Assembly (NCBI GenBank): GCA_003213515.1
Contig: QCMV01000012.1
Coordinates: forward strand, 1-43,170
Direction: 5' to 3'
From: Pelagibacteraceae bacterium AG-422-N09
GTDB lineage: Bacteria; Pseudomonadota; Alphaproteobacteria; Pelagibacterales; AG-422-B15
Length of the DNA stretch: 43,170 nucleotides
Shown here: piece by piece, positions 7,120-14,582 of the stretch
Layout of the letters: each line of letters opens with the position of its first letter
Numbering within the stretch: the first letter of the stretch is position 1
Program-made: the position numbers and the translations under genes
Notes under the pieces: model-generated
The model's database searches: none
What the model saw: the letters and a program-made list of their open reading frames with translations, nothing else
Told to the model about the DNA's origin: nothing

Positions 7120-8775
7120 ATGTTAATAAAAGTTCAGCACAGAGATCCAAACCAAATCATGAAGCTCAGTCGATTAGGTTGTTTTCATCAATCTAAGCTA
7201 TCATTTTTAAGAAGTTTTATAAGAGAGTTCAAGGATTGGGAGTTTAAAAGCGAGATCTTTGAGCTTGATAAAGAAGGTTATGGAACTGCAGTATATTCTG
7301 TTTCAAATAAAGAGCGCACATACTCTCTTGTATGCTTTGCAAACAAGTTAGATGACACTGAAAGATCTGATCGAGTAATAGCCACTAAATGGGATGCAGC
7401 ATTCGTAATTCATGATGGGCTTCCTAGTAAGGATGATATTGACAGACTTCGTGAAAATGTTCCAAAACAAGAAGTGGGAAGATGTTCATTTAAAGAACTT
7501 GCTTTATCAAGAGCAAATCGCTCCGTAAGAGTTTTTAACCACGTAATTGATAGCCTATCGAATGGAATTCAACCTAATAAAAAACTACTTTCTGAAGTAG
7601 GCTACTTATATAGAACCACTGCGGTTTATGGATCAGGTAAATTTGGATTAGCAGATAGATATAGAATTAAAGATCGTCCTGAAATAAATGGTCCATTTAG
7701 AATTGAAATGATGCTTGTTTATCTGGTTCGTCAGTTTACTTTTGATCAAGTCAATCACATTGCTCATAAAAAGAATCCAAATCAATCTGTTAAACTAGAT
7801 CTTGAAATATCCAGACAACTTGGTATTGGCAATTCAACTGGCCTTGGTATGGCTCCCTTTATTATCAATCATCCAGCTCTACTACACCAATGGATATACG
7901 TGAGAGAGGAAGCTCTGAGGCAGATTAGAGAAATTAAAAAGGTATCAAATGATGATTTTGAAATGTTTAAAACATTTTTAGAACTTTCAAAGAAAAATAT
8001 AAGTAATTGGAATACAGATAGTGAATTTCAAAATGTTAAAATTAATCAACTAAAAGAAGATATTCAAAAATTTGAGAATAATTGTCTAAATAACATAACT
8101 GTTGAAAAAGAATTTTTTTGGAATGAGATGTATAAATGGGTGGAAAAAAATTTAACTCATGAGGGTGTCGAATATATTGTTTCCCTTATGATGGAACCAT
8201 ACGATAATATTATTAATTTGCTAGTTCCTCAAATGAGCTCTGATGAAGATCATTATTTTGATATACCTACAAATAGAAGTACAGATCAATTAAAAACATC
8301 AATTGAAAAATCTTATCCAGATATAATTAGAATGGACTTCTCAATTGATAAAAGTAATGAAAATTTTTGGTATATTTCAAAAAATAAGGAAGAGCCTCGA
8401 CTGGCGAGTCGCTTTGATGAGCCGGGATCGGAACTAGAGCAACCTTTAGCTATTGCGAGAGATATTAAAGAACTTCATGCAAGATTATCATCTCATAAAA
8501 ATGAGGAATTATCTAAATTTTTAGAGGAAAATAGTGACCTAAGACATGTTGTTAGAAGATGCCATATTGTCGAAAAGTTGCCTTACGCAGAAATTCAAGA
8601 CAACTCCATTGGTTCAGAGTTGATGCCTATTGATATGCTAAGACTAAAATTGTCTTTTTTTGGAGCCCAAAAATTTGATCCCCGATCAGACAAGTGGCTG
8701 AGAATTTGCATGTATCAGGGAGCACCATTGATGCACGAAATAAACAAATCAAATGACACATGGATTTATAATTAA
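7120..8775 (+). CDS. Conserved-looking protein of unknown function, 551 residues
   Basis: I do not recognise an enzyme family. The protein is soluble, with no signal peptide or membrane helices. The N-terminal half has segments that look like a conserved family core: HRDPNQIMKLSRLGCFHQSKLSFLR, ERSDRVIATKWDAAFVIHDG, LSRANRSVRVFNHVIDSL, VGYLYRTTAVYGSGKFGLADR and LGIGNSTGLGMAPFIINHP. The middle (about 260-350) is helical and charged. The C-terminal part has RDIKELHARLSSH and a final block LRLKLSFFGAQKFDPRSDKWLRICMYQGAPLMHE. The abundance of Arg, His and Gly-rich turns suggests a catalytic or ligand-binding protein. It starts 3 bp after the M19-like stop and shares one base with the DUF3726 start. 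I recall similar proteins beside DUF3726 genes in other proteobacteria, but that is memory, not a search. Confidence 0.8.
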   Translation: MLIKVQHRDPNQIMKLSRLGCFHQSKLSFLRSFIREFKDWEFKSEIFELDKEGYGTAVYSVSNKERTYSLVCFANKLDDTERSDRVIATKWDAAFVIHDGLPSKDDIDRLRENVPKQEVGRCSFKELALSRANRSVRVFNHVIDSLSNGIQPNKKLLSEVGYLYRTTAVYGSGKFGLADRYRIKDRPEINGPFRIEMMLVYLVRQFTFDQVNHIAHKKNPNQSVKLDLEISRQLGIGNSTGLGMAPFIINHPALLHQWIYVREEALRQIREIKKVSNDDFEMFKTFLELSKKNISNWNTDSEFQNVKINQLKEDIQKFENNCLNNITVEKEFFWNEMYKWVEKNLTHEGVEYIVSLMMEPYDNIINLLVPQMSSDEDHYFDIPTNRSTDQLKTSIEKSYPDIIRMDFSIDKSNENFWYISKNKEEPRLASRFDEPGSELEQPLAIARDIKELHARLSSHKNEELSKFLEENSDLRHVVRRCHIVEKLPYAEIQDNSIGSELMPIDMLRLKLSFFGAQKFDPRSDKWLRICMYQGAPLMHEINKSNDTWIYN

Positions 8776-9389
8776 TGCAATCATCGAGTGAAATTAATAC
8801 CATATCAAAGAGAGCTGCAAGAGCGGTTGGCTATTCATGGGGAGTCGCAGAAGAAGTTGGAAAATGTATAAGTTCTATAGAGATGTTTGGAATTTCTGGA
8901 GTAGAAAATTTAAATAATTATCTTAAAACCATTAAAGGCATTGAACCAGAAGGTCCTAAGCAAATTGAAAAAACTAATAAATTGAATGATAAAAGTCTCT
9001 GCCCTATCTATACAGGATTAAAATTAATTGATAACTACAAATCTGTAGAAGAAATAAAAGCATTAAAATTTATAAACCTAGATTATCCATTGTTACTTTT
9101 ACCTTTCGTAAATAAACTTTCATATTTAATTGGTAAGAGAATTGAAATTTCTATTGATGATATCAATGCAGAATGCAATCTAAACAGTTGTGTACTTGCC
9201 GATCATCAAATCAAATCTTTAATTATTAAAAAAGCTAATACAGTGAAAATTAATATTTTGGAAAATGAGGATAGTTTTTCCAGCAAAACTTGGAATGAGC
9301 TATATGAAATGTCAACAGAGACCTTTGTTGAGGAAACAGAACAGTCAAAACAAACTGGGGCTGGGGCAGGTCTTCGAGATAACGATTAA
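8775..9389 (+). CDS. DUF3726 domain protein
   Basis: The N terminus (SKRAARAVGYSWGVAEEVGKCISSIEMFGISGVENL) and the glycine-rich tail TGAGAGLRDND match what I recall of the uncharacterised DUF3726 family (about 200 residues; this one is 204). The start codon shares one base with the preceding stop (TAATG), so translation is coupled to the 551-residue protein. There is no signal peptide or membrane helix. The function is unknown. The near-invariant short C-terminal motif suggests a partner-binding or active-site tail. Downstream, the convergent aldehyde dehydrogenase stops 3 bp away, so no terminator space exists between them. Confidence 0.78.
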   Translation: MQSSSEINTISKRAARAVGYSWGVAEEVGKCISSIEMFGISGVENLNNYLKTIKGIEPEGPKQIEKTNKLNDKSLCPIYTGLKLIDNYKSVEEIKALKFINLDYPLLLLPFVNKLSYLIGKRIEISIDDINAECNLNSCVLADHQIKSLIIKKANTVKINILENEDSFSSKTWNELYEMSTETFVEETEQSKQTGAGAGLRDND

Positions 9390-9392
9390 TAT

Positions 9393-10826
9393 TTAAAGTT
9401 GTATACCAACGTTCTTCAGCTGCAAGTAGCTTTTAATTGCTTGTTGACCCTTCTCGCGACTGTAGCCTGATTGCTTATAACCACCAAATGGAGTTGCGAT
9501 ACTTCCTGTGAACCAACTATTCACGTAAACTTGACCACCGTTTAAACGTGAAGCTGTTTTTGTAGCCATGTCAACATCTTTGGTAAACACACCAGCCGCT
9601 AAACCATAATCTGTGTCATTTGCTATATGGATTGCTTCTTCATGATCTTCATAATCTAAAACAGATAAGAATGGTCCAAAAATTTCTTCCTGTGCAATTG
9701 TCATATCGGGCTTAACATCTGAATAAATTGTGGGTTCAAAGAAGAAACCTTTTCTATCAACTCGGTTGCCACCTGAGACTGCTTTAGCGCCAGCTTGCAA
9801 ACCTGAACGCGCATAATTTTCTACTTTTTGGAGCTGTTCCTCAGATATTACAGGTGTTAGATCAACACCTTTTTCATCACCAGGGCCTACTTTTATCGAA
9901 GCTGCTAACTTTGATAATTTCTCGAGCACTTCATCCTTTATAGACTTATGAACTATCATTCTCGACATTGCAGAACAAATTTGTCCAGCTTGACTAAAAA
10001 TTCCAACCTTGGTCGCATTAACAACTTTATCAATATCTGCATCTGGTAAAACAACAGCAGCAGATTTTCCTCCCAACTCAACAACAGCAGGCACGGCTCT
10101 TTCAGCGGCAGCATGTAAAATTGCTTTTCCAGTTTTAACAGATCCAGTAAAAGTTATTTGAGCAACGTCCGGATGGGCAGTTAGCGCAGCTCCAGCTTCA
10201 CTTCCATAACCAGTGACTATATTTATTAAGCCTTTTGGAACTTCAGCATTATGAATTGCTTGAGCGAAAAATGATGTCGTTGCTAAAGGTGTTAGCTCAG
10301 CAGGTTTTATAACAGTAGAATTTCCTGCTGCAAACGAACATGCCAAAGAACGAGCGATCATTGCAATGGGAAAATTCCAAGGAACAATATGTCCTGAAAC
10401 ACCGTAAGGTTCATAAACTGTATAATCCATAACCTGACTGTTTACAGGGATAGTTTGACCTTCAATTTTATCTGTTAAGCCGCTGTAGTAATCAAAGTAG
10501 TTTGCTGCATCAACAAATTCATATTCAGAAGCGGCAAGTAGTTTCCCATTTTCAGCACAAAGTAATGCCCCACCTTCTTTACTGACCTTGCGAAGCTCTT
10601 CAGCAATGCGTCGCATAAGTTTTGCTCGTTCCATTGGATTCATATCCACAAGTATCCGAGACTCGTATGCTTTTCTGGCAGACTCTACAGCTTGATTAAT
10701 ATCTTCATCTTTTGCACAAGTTATTTCACCAATGACCTCTTCATTCGCAGGATTAATAACTGGAATAAGGTCTTTGCTTGAGGCATCGATCCATTCACCG
10801 TTTATATAGTGCTGGTATTTTTTCAT
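9393..10826 (-). CDS. NAD(P)-dependent aldehyde dehydrogenase, probably for an aminoaldehyde
   Basis: A full-length class I/II-type ALDH of 477 residues. Visible catalytic features are VPWNFP (N151), KPAELTP (K174), VVELGGKS (general base E250) and GQICSAMSR (nucleophile C284), then EEIFGPFLSV and the C-terminal FGGYKQSGYSREKG. It oxidises an aldehyde to the acid in the cytoplasm. The substrate cannot be read from the protein alone. It is divergent from, and seems to share a promoter region with, a polyamine-type ABC importer, so oxidation of gamma-aminobutyraldehyde or 3-aminopropionaldehyde from imported polyamines is a reasonable inference. Betaine-aldehyde or a simple aliphatic aldehyde are alternatives. 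Confidence 0.88.
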   Translation of the reverse strand: MKKYQHYINGEWIDASSKDLIPVINPANEEVIGEITCAKDEDINQAVESARKAYESRILVDMNPMERAKLMRRIAEELRKVSKEGGALLCAENGKLLAASEYEFVDAANYFDYYSGLTDKIEGQTIPVNSQVMDYTVYEPYGVSGHIVPWNFPIAMIARSLACSFAAGNSTVIKPAELTPLATTSFFAQAIHNAEVPKGLINIVTGYGSEAGAALTAHPDVAQITFTGSVKTGKAILHAAAERAVPAVVELGGKSAAVVLPDADIDKVVNATKVGIFSQAGQICSAMSRMIVHKSIKDEVLEKLSKLAASIKVGPGDEKGVDLTPVISEEQLQKVENYARSGLQAGAKAVSGGNRVDRKGFFFEPTIYSDVKPDMTIAQEEIFGPFLSVLDYEDHEEAIHIANDTDYGLAAGVFTKDVDMATKTASRLNGGQVYVNSWFTGSIATPFGGYKQSGYSREKGQQAIKSYLQLKNVGIQL

Positions 10827-10841
10827 AAGTTAGAAACTTTC

Positions 10842-10893
10842 TTGTTAAATACTGATCTATTTTTTTAATAAGGTCAGTATTAATTTAGTTCAA
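10842..10893. promoter_or_regulatory. Overlapping divergent promoters sharing one -10 element inside an inverted repeat
   Basis: Rightward (potA): TTGTTA (10842-10847), 17 bp, TTAATA (10865-10870). Leftward (ALDH): TTGAAC (complement of 10888-10893), 17 bp, TATTAA (the same 10865-10870). Flanking this shared -10 are inverted-repeat arms AATACTGATC (10848-10857) and GGTCAGTATT (10872-10881), matching 9 of 10. This layout would make the two directions compete for polymerase and lets one dimeric regulator control both. It is inferred from sequence only. Confidence 0.5.
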
Positions 10894-10936
10894 AAATTCC
10901 TAGATTCCCAACTATTTTTACCTTAGTCTTACCTAC

Positions 10937-12025
10937 ATGAATTCAAAGAAGTCTGATTTTGTTAAATTTGAACAAGTCGATAAAAGTTATGATGGAAAAG
11001 AGCTTGTTGTTAAAGGACTCGATTTAGACATAGCTGAAGGAGAGTTTCTAACCTTACTTGGTCCGTCTGGATCGGGCAAAACAACAACTCTCATGATGCT
11101 TGCTGGTTTTGAAACTCCAACGAATGGTGAGATATATTTTGATGGACGTCCGATAAACAATATCCCACCTCACAAACGTGGAATAGGAATGGTCTTCCAA
11201 AATTATGCTCTATTTCCGCATTTATCAGTTTATGAAAATTTAGCTTTTCCTCTCAAAGTAAGAAAAGTGGATAAGTCAGAAATTGAAGAAAGAATTAATA
11301 AAACTTTGAAAATGGTTTCATTAACAGGTTTTGAAAACAGAATGCCTGCACAATTATCTGGTGGTCAGCAACAGAGAGTTGCTGTTGCCCGCGCGCTTGT
11401 GTTTGATCCAAAACTTGTATTAATGGATGAACCTCTTGGGGCTCTTGATAAAAATTTACGAGAGAGTATGCAGTATGAATTAAAGCACATTCACGAGTCA
11501 TTAGGGGTGACTGTTGTTTATGTTACACACGACCAGGGTGAAGCATTGACCATGTCAAACCGAATTGCTGTGTTTAATGACGGCAAGGTTCAACAGCTTT
11601 CTGGACCAAATGAATTATATGAAACGCCGGTAAATTCGTTTGTTGCAAGCTTTATTGGAGAAAATAATACTTTCACTGGAACTGTAAAAGAAATCGCATC
11701 TGGTTCAGCAAAGATTGAAACTGACTCTGGTGAAACTATTATCGCTAATCCTATTGCTGTGAGCTCCTCCGGGGAAAAATCCAAAATTTCTCTGAGACCT
11801 GAGCGAGTGAGTATTGACCCTAATGAACAACTTGAAAATAAATTCACAAGTGAGATACGGGAAATTATCTACCATGGTGACCATACAAGAGTACGTGTAA
11901 ATCTTCTAGGAAATGATGACTTTATTTTAAAAGTTCCAAACGCGAGCAGTGATTTAAAGCTTAACGTCGGCGATAAATTGGATCTTGGCTGGTCATCTCA
12001 TGACTGCAGGGCTCTAGATTACTAA
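10937..12025 (+). CDS. potA: Polyamine-type ABC importer ATP-binding protein (PotA-like)
   Basis: The 362-residue ATPase energises uptake through PotB/PotC at the inner membrane. Motifs in order: Walker A GPSGSGKTT (42-50), Q-loop Q88 in MVFQNYALFPH, signature LSGGQQQRVAVARAL (140 on), Walker B LVLMDEP (D164, E165), D-loop GALD and switch H198 in VTHDQGEA. A TOBE-type regulatory domain fills about 245-360. Length and motifs are typical of the spermidine/putrescine class. The gene follows the shared divergent promoter at 10842-10893 and is separated from potD by 121 bases. Exact substrate (putrescine, spermidine or another cation) is not determined by this subunit. Confidence 0.92.
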   Translation: MNSKKSDFVKFEQVDKSYDGKELVVKGLDLDIAEGEFLTLLGPSGSGKTTTLMMLAGFETPTNGEIYFDGRPINNIPPHKRGIGMVFQNYALFPHLSVYENLAFPLKVRKVDKSEIEERINKTLKMVSLTGFENRMPAQLSGGQQQRVAVARALVFDPKLVLMDEPLGALDKNLRESMQYELKHIHESLGVTVVYVTHDQGEALTMSNRIAVFNDGKVQQLSGPNELYETPVNSFVASFIGENNTFTGTVKEIASGSAKIETDSGETIIANPIAVSSSGEKSKISLRPERVSIDPNEQLENKFTSEIREIIYHGDHTRVRVNLLGNDDFILKVPNASSDLKLNVGDKLDLGWSSHDCRALDY

Positions 12026-12035
12026 TCCTTTGATA

Positions 12036-12113
12036 CTACATGTAGATTCAACATTAATTTGTTGAAAAATAATCTTTTTTTTTGTTGCGTTTTTACTCTA
12101 GGCCTTGTGTAAT
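12036..12113 (+). promoter_or_regulatory. potD leader: two palindromes, T9 run and a candidate promoter
   Basis: The potA-potD gap (12026-12146) holds a perfect 10-bp palindrome CTACATGTAG (12036-12045). Next comes a hairpin TTCAACA (12047-12053) / TGTTGAA (12060-12066), with a T9 run at 12075-12083. Then there is a candidate promoter TTGCGT (12085-12090), 17 bp, TGTAAT (12108-12113). The arrangement suggests partial termination after potA and a separate promoter for the binding protein. Confidence 0.4.
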
Positions 12114-12130
12114 ATTTCTTTATATAAAAA

Positions 12131-12136
12131 AAGGAG
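12131..12136 (+). promoter_or_regulatory. Strong ribosome binding site deciding the potD start
   Basis: AAGGAG lies 10 bases before the ATG at 12147. Most genes in this window lack such a site. It selects Met at 12147 over the upstream in-frame start at 12105 and fits high expression of a periplasmic binding protein. Confidence 0.75.
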
Positions 12137-12146
12137 ACGATTAATC

Positions 12147-13268
12147 ATGTCTAGATTAACTAAACTAATCTCTTTGGCTGCTTTATTGGTGGCTCCATCA
12201 ATGGCTACGGCTGCGGAAGTAAACGTAGTATCTTGGGGAGGCGCTTATACAGAAAGTCAAAAACTAGGTTATGGGGACCCATATCAAGAAAAGAGTGGCG
12301 TTCAAATAAACTGGATCGACTACAGTGGAGGTTTGAGTGAAATTAAAGCTCAAGTCGAGTCTGGAGCAATTACTTGGGACATCATCGATGTGTATGCACG
12401 TGATACAATTATCGGTTGTGACGAAGGATTGTTTGTAGAATTCGATTTCGATAATGACTTCCCTGCAGGTGTTAACGGTATGAAAGCAAGTGACGATTTC
12501 TTTGCTCCAATGCCAAGTGATTGTGCTGTGGGTAACATTCTTTATTCATGGAACTACGCTTACAACACTGATAACATAAATTTTGACGGAAGTTATCCTA
12601 GTACTATGGAAGACTTCTTCAATCCAAGCAAATATCCAGGAGTAAGATCTCTTTATAGCTCTGCAATGTCAAACCTTGAGTTTGCACTAGTTGCAGACGG
12701 TGTTCCAGGATCTGAAGTGTATGACTACATGGAAGAAAACGGAATCGATAGAGCTCTTGATAAGCTTTCAGAACTTTGTAACGATCCTAATGGTGGTTGC
12801 ATATTCTGGTCAGCTGGTGCTCAACCACCAGAGCAGTTAGTTTCTGGTGAAGCTATTATGGCTACTGGTTGGAACGGACGTCATTTCAACGCTATCGTGA
12901 ACGAAGGTTCACCAATGAAAATGGTTTGGGATGGTCAAATTCTTGATTATGAGTACTTCGTACTTGTAAAAGGTGGTCCTAACCAAGCAGAAGCGATGGA
13001 AGCATTGAAATACTTCACAAGCTCTGAAGGATTGGCTGGAAGTGCAAAGCATATCGCTTACGCGCCTTTCAGAATCTCATCTCTTGACATAATCATGGCT
13101 GATGAGCCTTGGTTTAATTCACCTCAAGCAGGTGCAGTTGAGATTATGCCTCACATGCCTACAGCTCCAGCTAACACTAAGAACTATGTTCTTATGAACC
13201 CAGAGTGGTACGCTGATAACAATACTGATATCAACGACGCATGGGAAGCTTGGAAAGCTAACTTATAA
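12147..13268 (+). CDS. potD: Periplasmic polyamine-type substrate-binding protein (PotD/PotF-like)
   Basis: The 373-residue protein has a Sec signal peptide (MSRLTKLISLAALLVAPSMATAA, cleavage near residue 22-23) and then the family opening EVNVVSWGGAYTESQK. Further family-like blocks are YSGGLSEIKAQVESGAITWDIIDV, GNILYSWNYAYNT and ATGWNGRHFNAIV. It binds substrate in the periplasm and delivers it to PotBC. The start at 12147 is chosen by the AAGGAG site and by the signal peptide; the longer frame from 12105 would add 14 residues and spoil it. The coding sequence looks more regular in codon use than its neighbours, which suits high expression. A stable hairpin follows at 13278-13305. Polyamine specificity is a family inference; related proteins bind other amines. 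Confidence 0.9.
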   Translation: MSRLTKLISLAALLVAPSMATAAEVNVVSWGGAYTESQKLGYGDPYQEKSGVQINWIDYSGGLSEIKAQVESGAITWDIIDVYARDTIIGCDEGLFVEFDFDNDFPAGVNGMKASDDFFAPMPSDCAVGNILYSWNYAYNTDNINFDGSYPSTMEDFFNPSKYPGVRSLYSSAMSNLEFALVADGVPGSEVYDYMEENGIDRALDKLSELCNDPNGGCIFWSAGAQPPEQLVSGEAIMATGWNGRHFNAIVNEGSPMKMVWDGQILDYEYFVLVKGGPNQAEAMEALKYFTSSEGLAGSAKHIAYAPFRISSLDIIMADEPWFNSPQAGAVEIMPHMPTAPANTKNYVLMNPEWYADNNTDINDAWEAWKANL

Positions 13269-13277
13269 GAGACTAAA

Positions 13278-13305
13278 ACTTGGGCAACCTATGGGTTGCC
13301 CAAGT
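13278..13305 (+). terminator. Perfect 12-bp hairpin after potD
   Basis: ACTTGGGCAACC (13278-13289), loop TATG, then GGTTGCCCAAGT (13294-13305), followed only by CCTTTAAATT. The stem is the most stable structure I saw, but the T tract is weak. It therefore more likely acts as a partial terminator or an mRNA 3' stabiliser, keeping potD transcript above the permease genes. Confidence 0.75.
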
Positions 13306-13332
13306 CCTTTAAATTAAGTATCCTCATACTTA

Positions 13333-14581
13333 ATGTCAGCAGAAATTAGAACATCAGACGGAGAGCTCCTCTCTGTAAAACTCAGAAAAGTTGAACGAAG
13401 ACGAAGAGCTACAGCATTCTTATTGGCTGCTCCCTTGCTTTTCTTTATCGTTTTTGCCTACGTAATACCAATATTTCAAATGCTTGGGAGAAGCATTGAT
13501 AACGTTCAGATGAATGAATTTTTAAATGAGACTCACCAAGTTATGCAAACTTGGGATGGGACTGAAATGCCCGGGGAAGATGTAACCTCAACTTTCTTTT
13601 ATGAACTCAAAGGATTAGTAGAAGAGAAAAATCACGGTAAAATAGCAACAAGACTAAATTATGAAAAAGGAGGTTTCACAAGCCTTATAAAAAAAAACAG
13701 CAAGAAAACTGAAAGATTTTGATGAAAATAGGAATTTTCTTGATCAGTTTATTGATGTTCATAAAAAATGGGGTGATATTGAGTACTGGCTTGCCCTAAA
13801 AAGAGGAACAGATGCATATCATTTCCGAAAATATTTAACGACGTTTGACTACGAACAAAAATTTGATGGTTCGATCGAGCGAATACCTGAAAAGAAACGA
13901 ATAAATGTTACTCTTTGGTTAAGAACTATTTTTGTTGCAGCAGGTGTTACGTTCTGCTGTTTCTTGCTAGCATACCCTATATCACATTTGCTGTCGGTTT
14001 TACCAACTCGTTATTCAAATTTACTAATGATCTGTGTATTGCTTCCATTTTGGACATCTCTTTTAGTGCGAACATCTAGTTGGATGGTCCTACTGCAAAA
14101 ACAGGGAGTTTTAAACGATACTCTTGTTTCTCTCGGTATCGTTGCAGACGAAGGAAGACTTGAACTCATGTATAACATGACCGGTACATTTATCGCGATG
14201 ACACAAATTCTATTGCCATTTATGGTTCTTCCACTATACAGCGTTATGAAAACAATACCGCCAAGCTTAATGAGAGCAGCAACTTCGATGGGAGCTACTC
14301 CTTTTCTTGCATTTAGAAAAATTTACTTCCCACTTACATATGCCGGTATAAGTGCAGGTTCAATTTTAGTATTTGTTCTTTCCATTGGGTATTATATTAC
14401 CCCTGCATTAGTTGGGGGTGCTAAAGGAACATTAATCAGTAATAGAATTGCGTATCACATGCAGCAATCACTTGACTGGTCTTTAGCAACTGCCATGGCA
14501 GCTGTTTTATTGGTAGCTGTGTTAATAGTTTATTGGCTTTACAATAAGATTGTCGGCATAGATAACATGAGGCTTGGATAG
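13333..14581 (+). CDS. potB: Polyamine-type ABC permease (PotB-like), interrupted by a +1 frameshift in an A9 run
   Basis: This inner-membrane channel subunit is split over two frames. Frame 1 runs 13333-13722 (129 residues) and gives MSAEIRTSDG, a first membrane helix at about 28-50, and NYEKGGFTSLIKK. Skipping one A in the run 13689-13697 continues without a stop to 14581, through KKTARKLKDFDENRN, HKKWGDIEYW and the permease core PTRYSNLLMICVLLPFWTSLLVR. The EAA-loop motif RAATSMGATPFLAFRKIYFPLTYAG follows. The restored product is 415 residues, as expected for this long-insert PotB class, so the frame was intact recently. A real mutation, an assembly error, or rescue by slippage on A9 are all possible. 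The potC start lies one base after this stop. Confidence 0.85.
13689..13697 (+). other. A9 homopolymer at the potB frameshift (candidate slippage site)
   Basis: The reading frame of potB changes here: eight A residues would give an intact gene, nine are present. A Shine-Dalgarno-like AAGGAGGT sits at 13667-13674, 14 bases upstream. In dnaX-type recoding such a site stimulates slippage. Here the same bases also encode the conserved EKGG segment, so the site may be incidental. Confidence 0.7.
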
Positions 14582-14582
14582 G

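Noticed and set aside
12105-12146. Upstream start for potD at 12105
   Set aside because: It would lie in the promoter region and lengthen the signal peptide; the AAGGAG site at 12131 points to 12147.
13964-14581. A separate short permease gene starting at 13964 with TTG
   Set aside because: The frame is open back to the A9 run at 13689 and continues the N-terminal part as one normal-length permease, so it is a frameshifted gene, not two genes.
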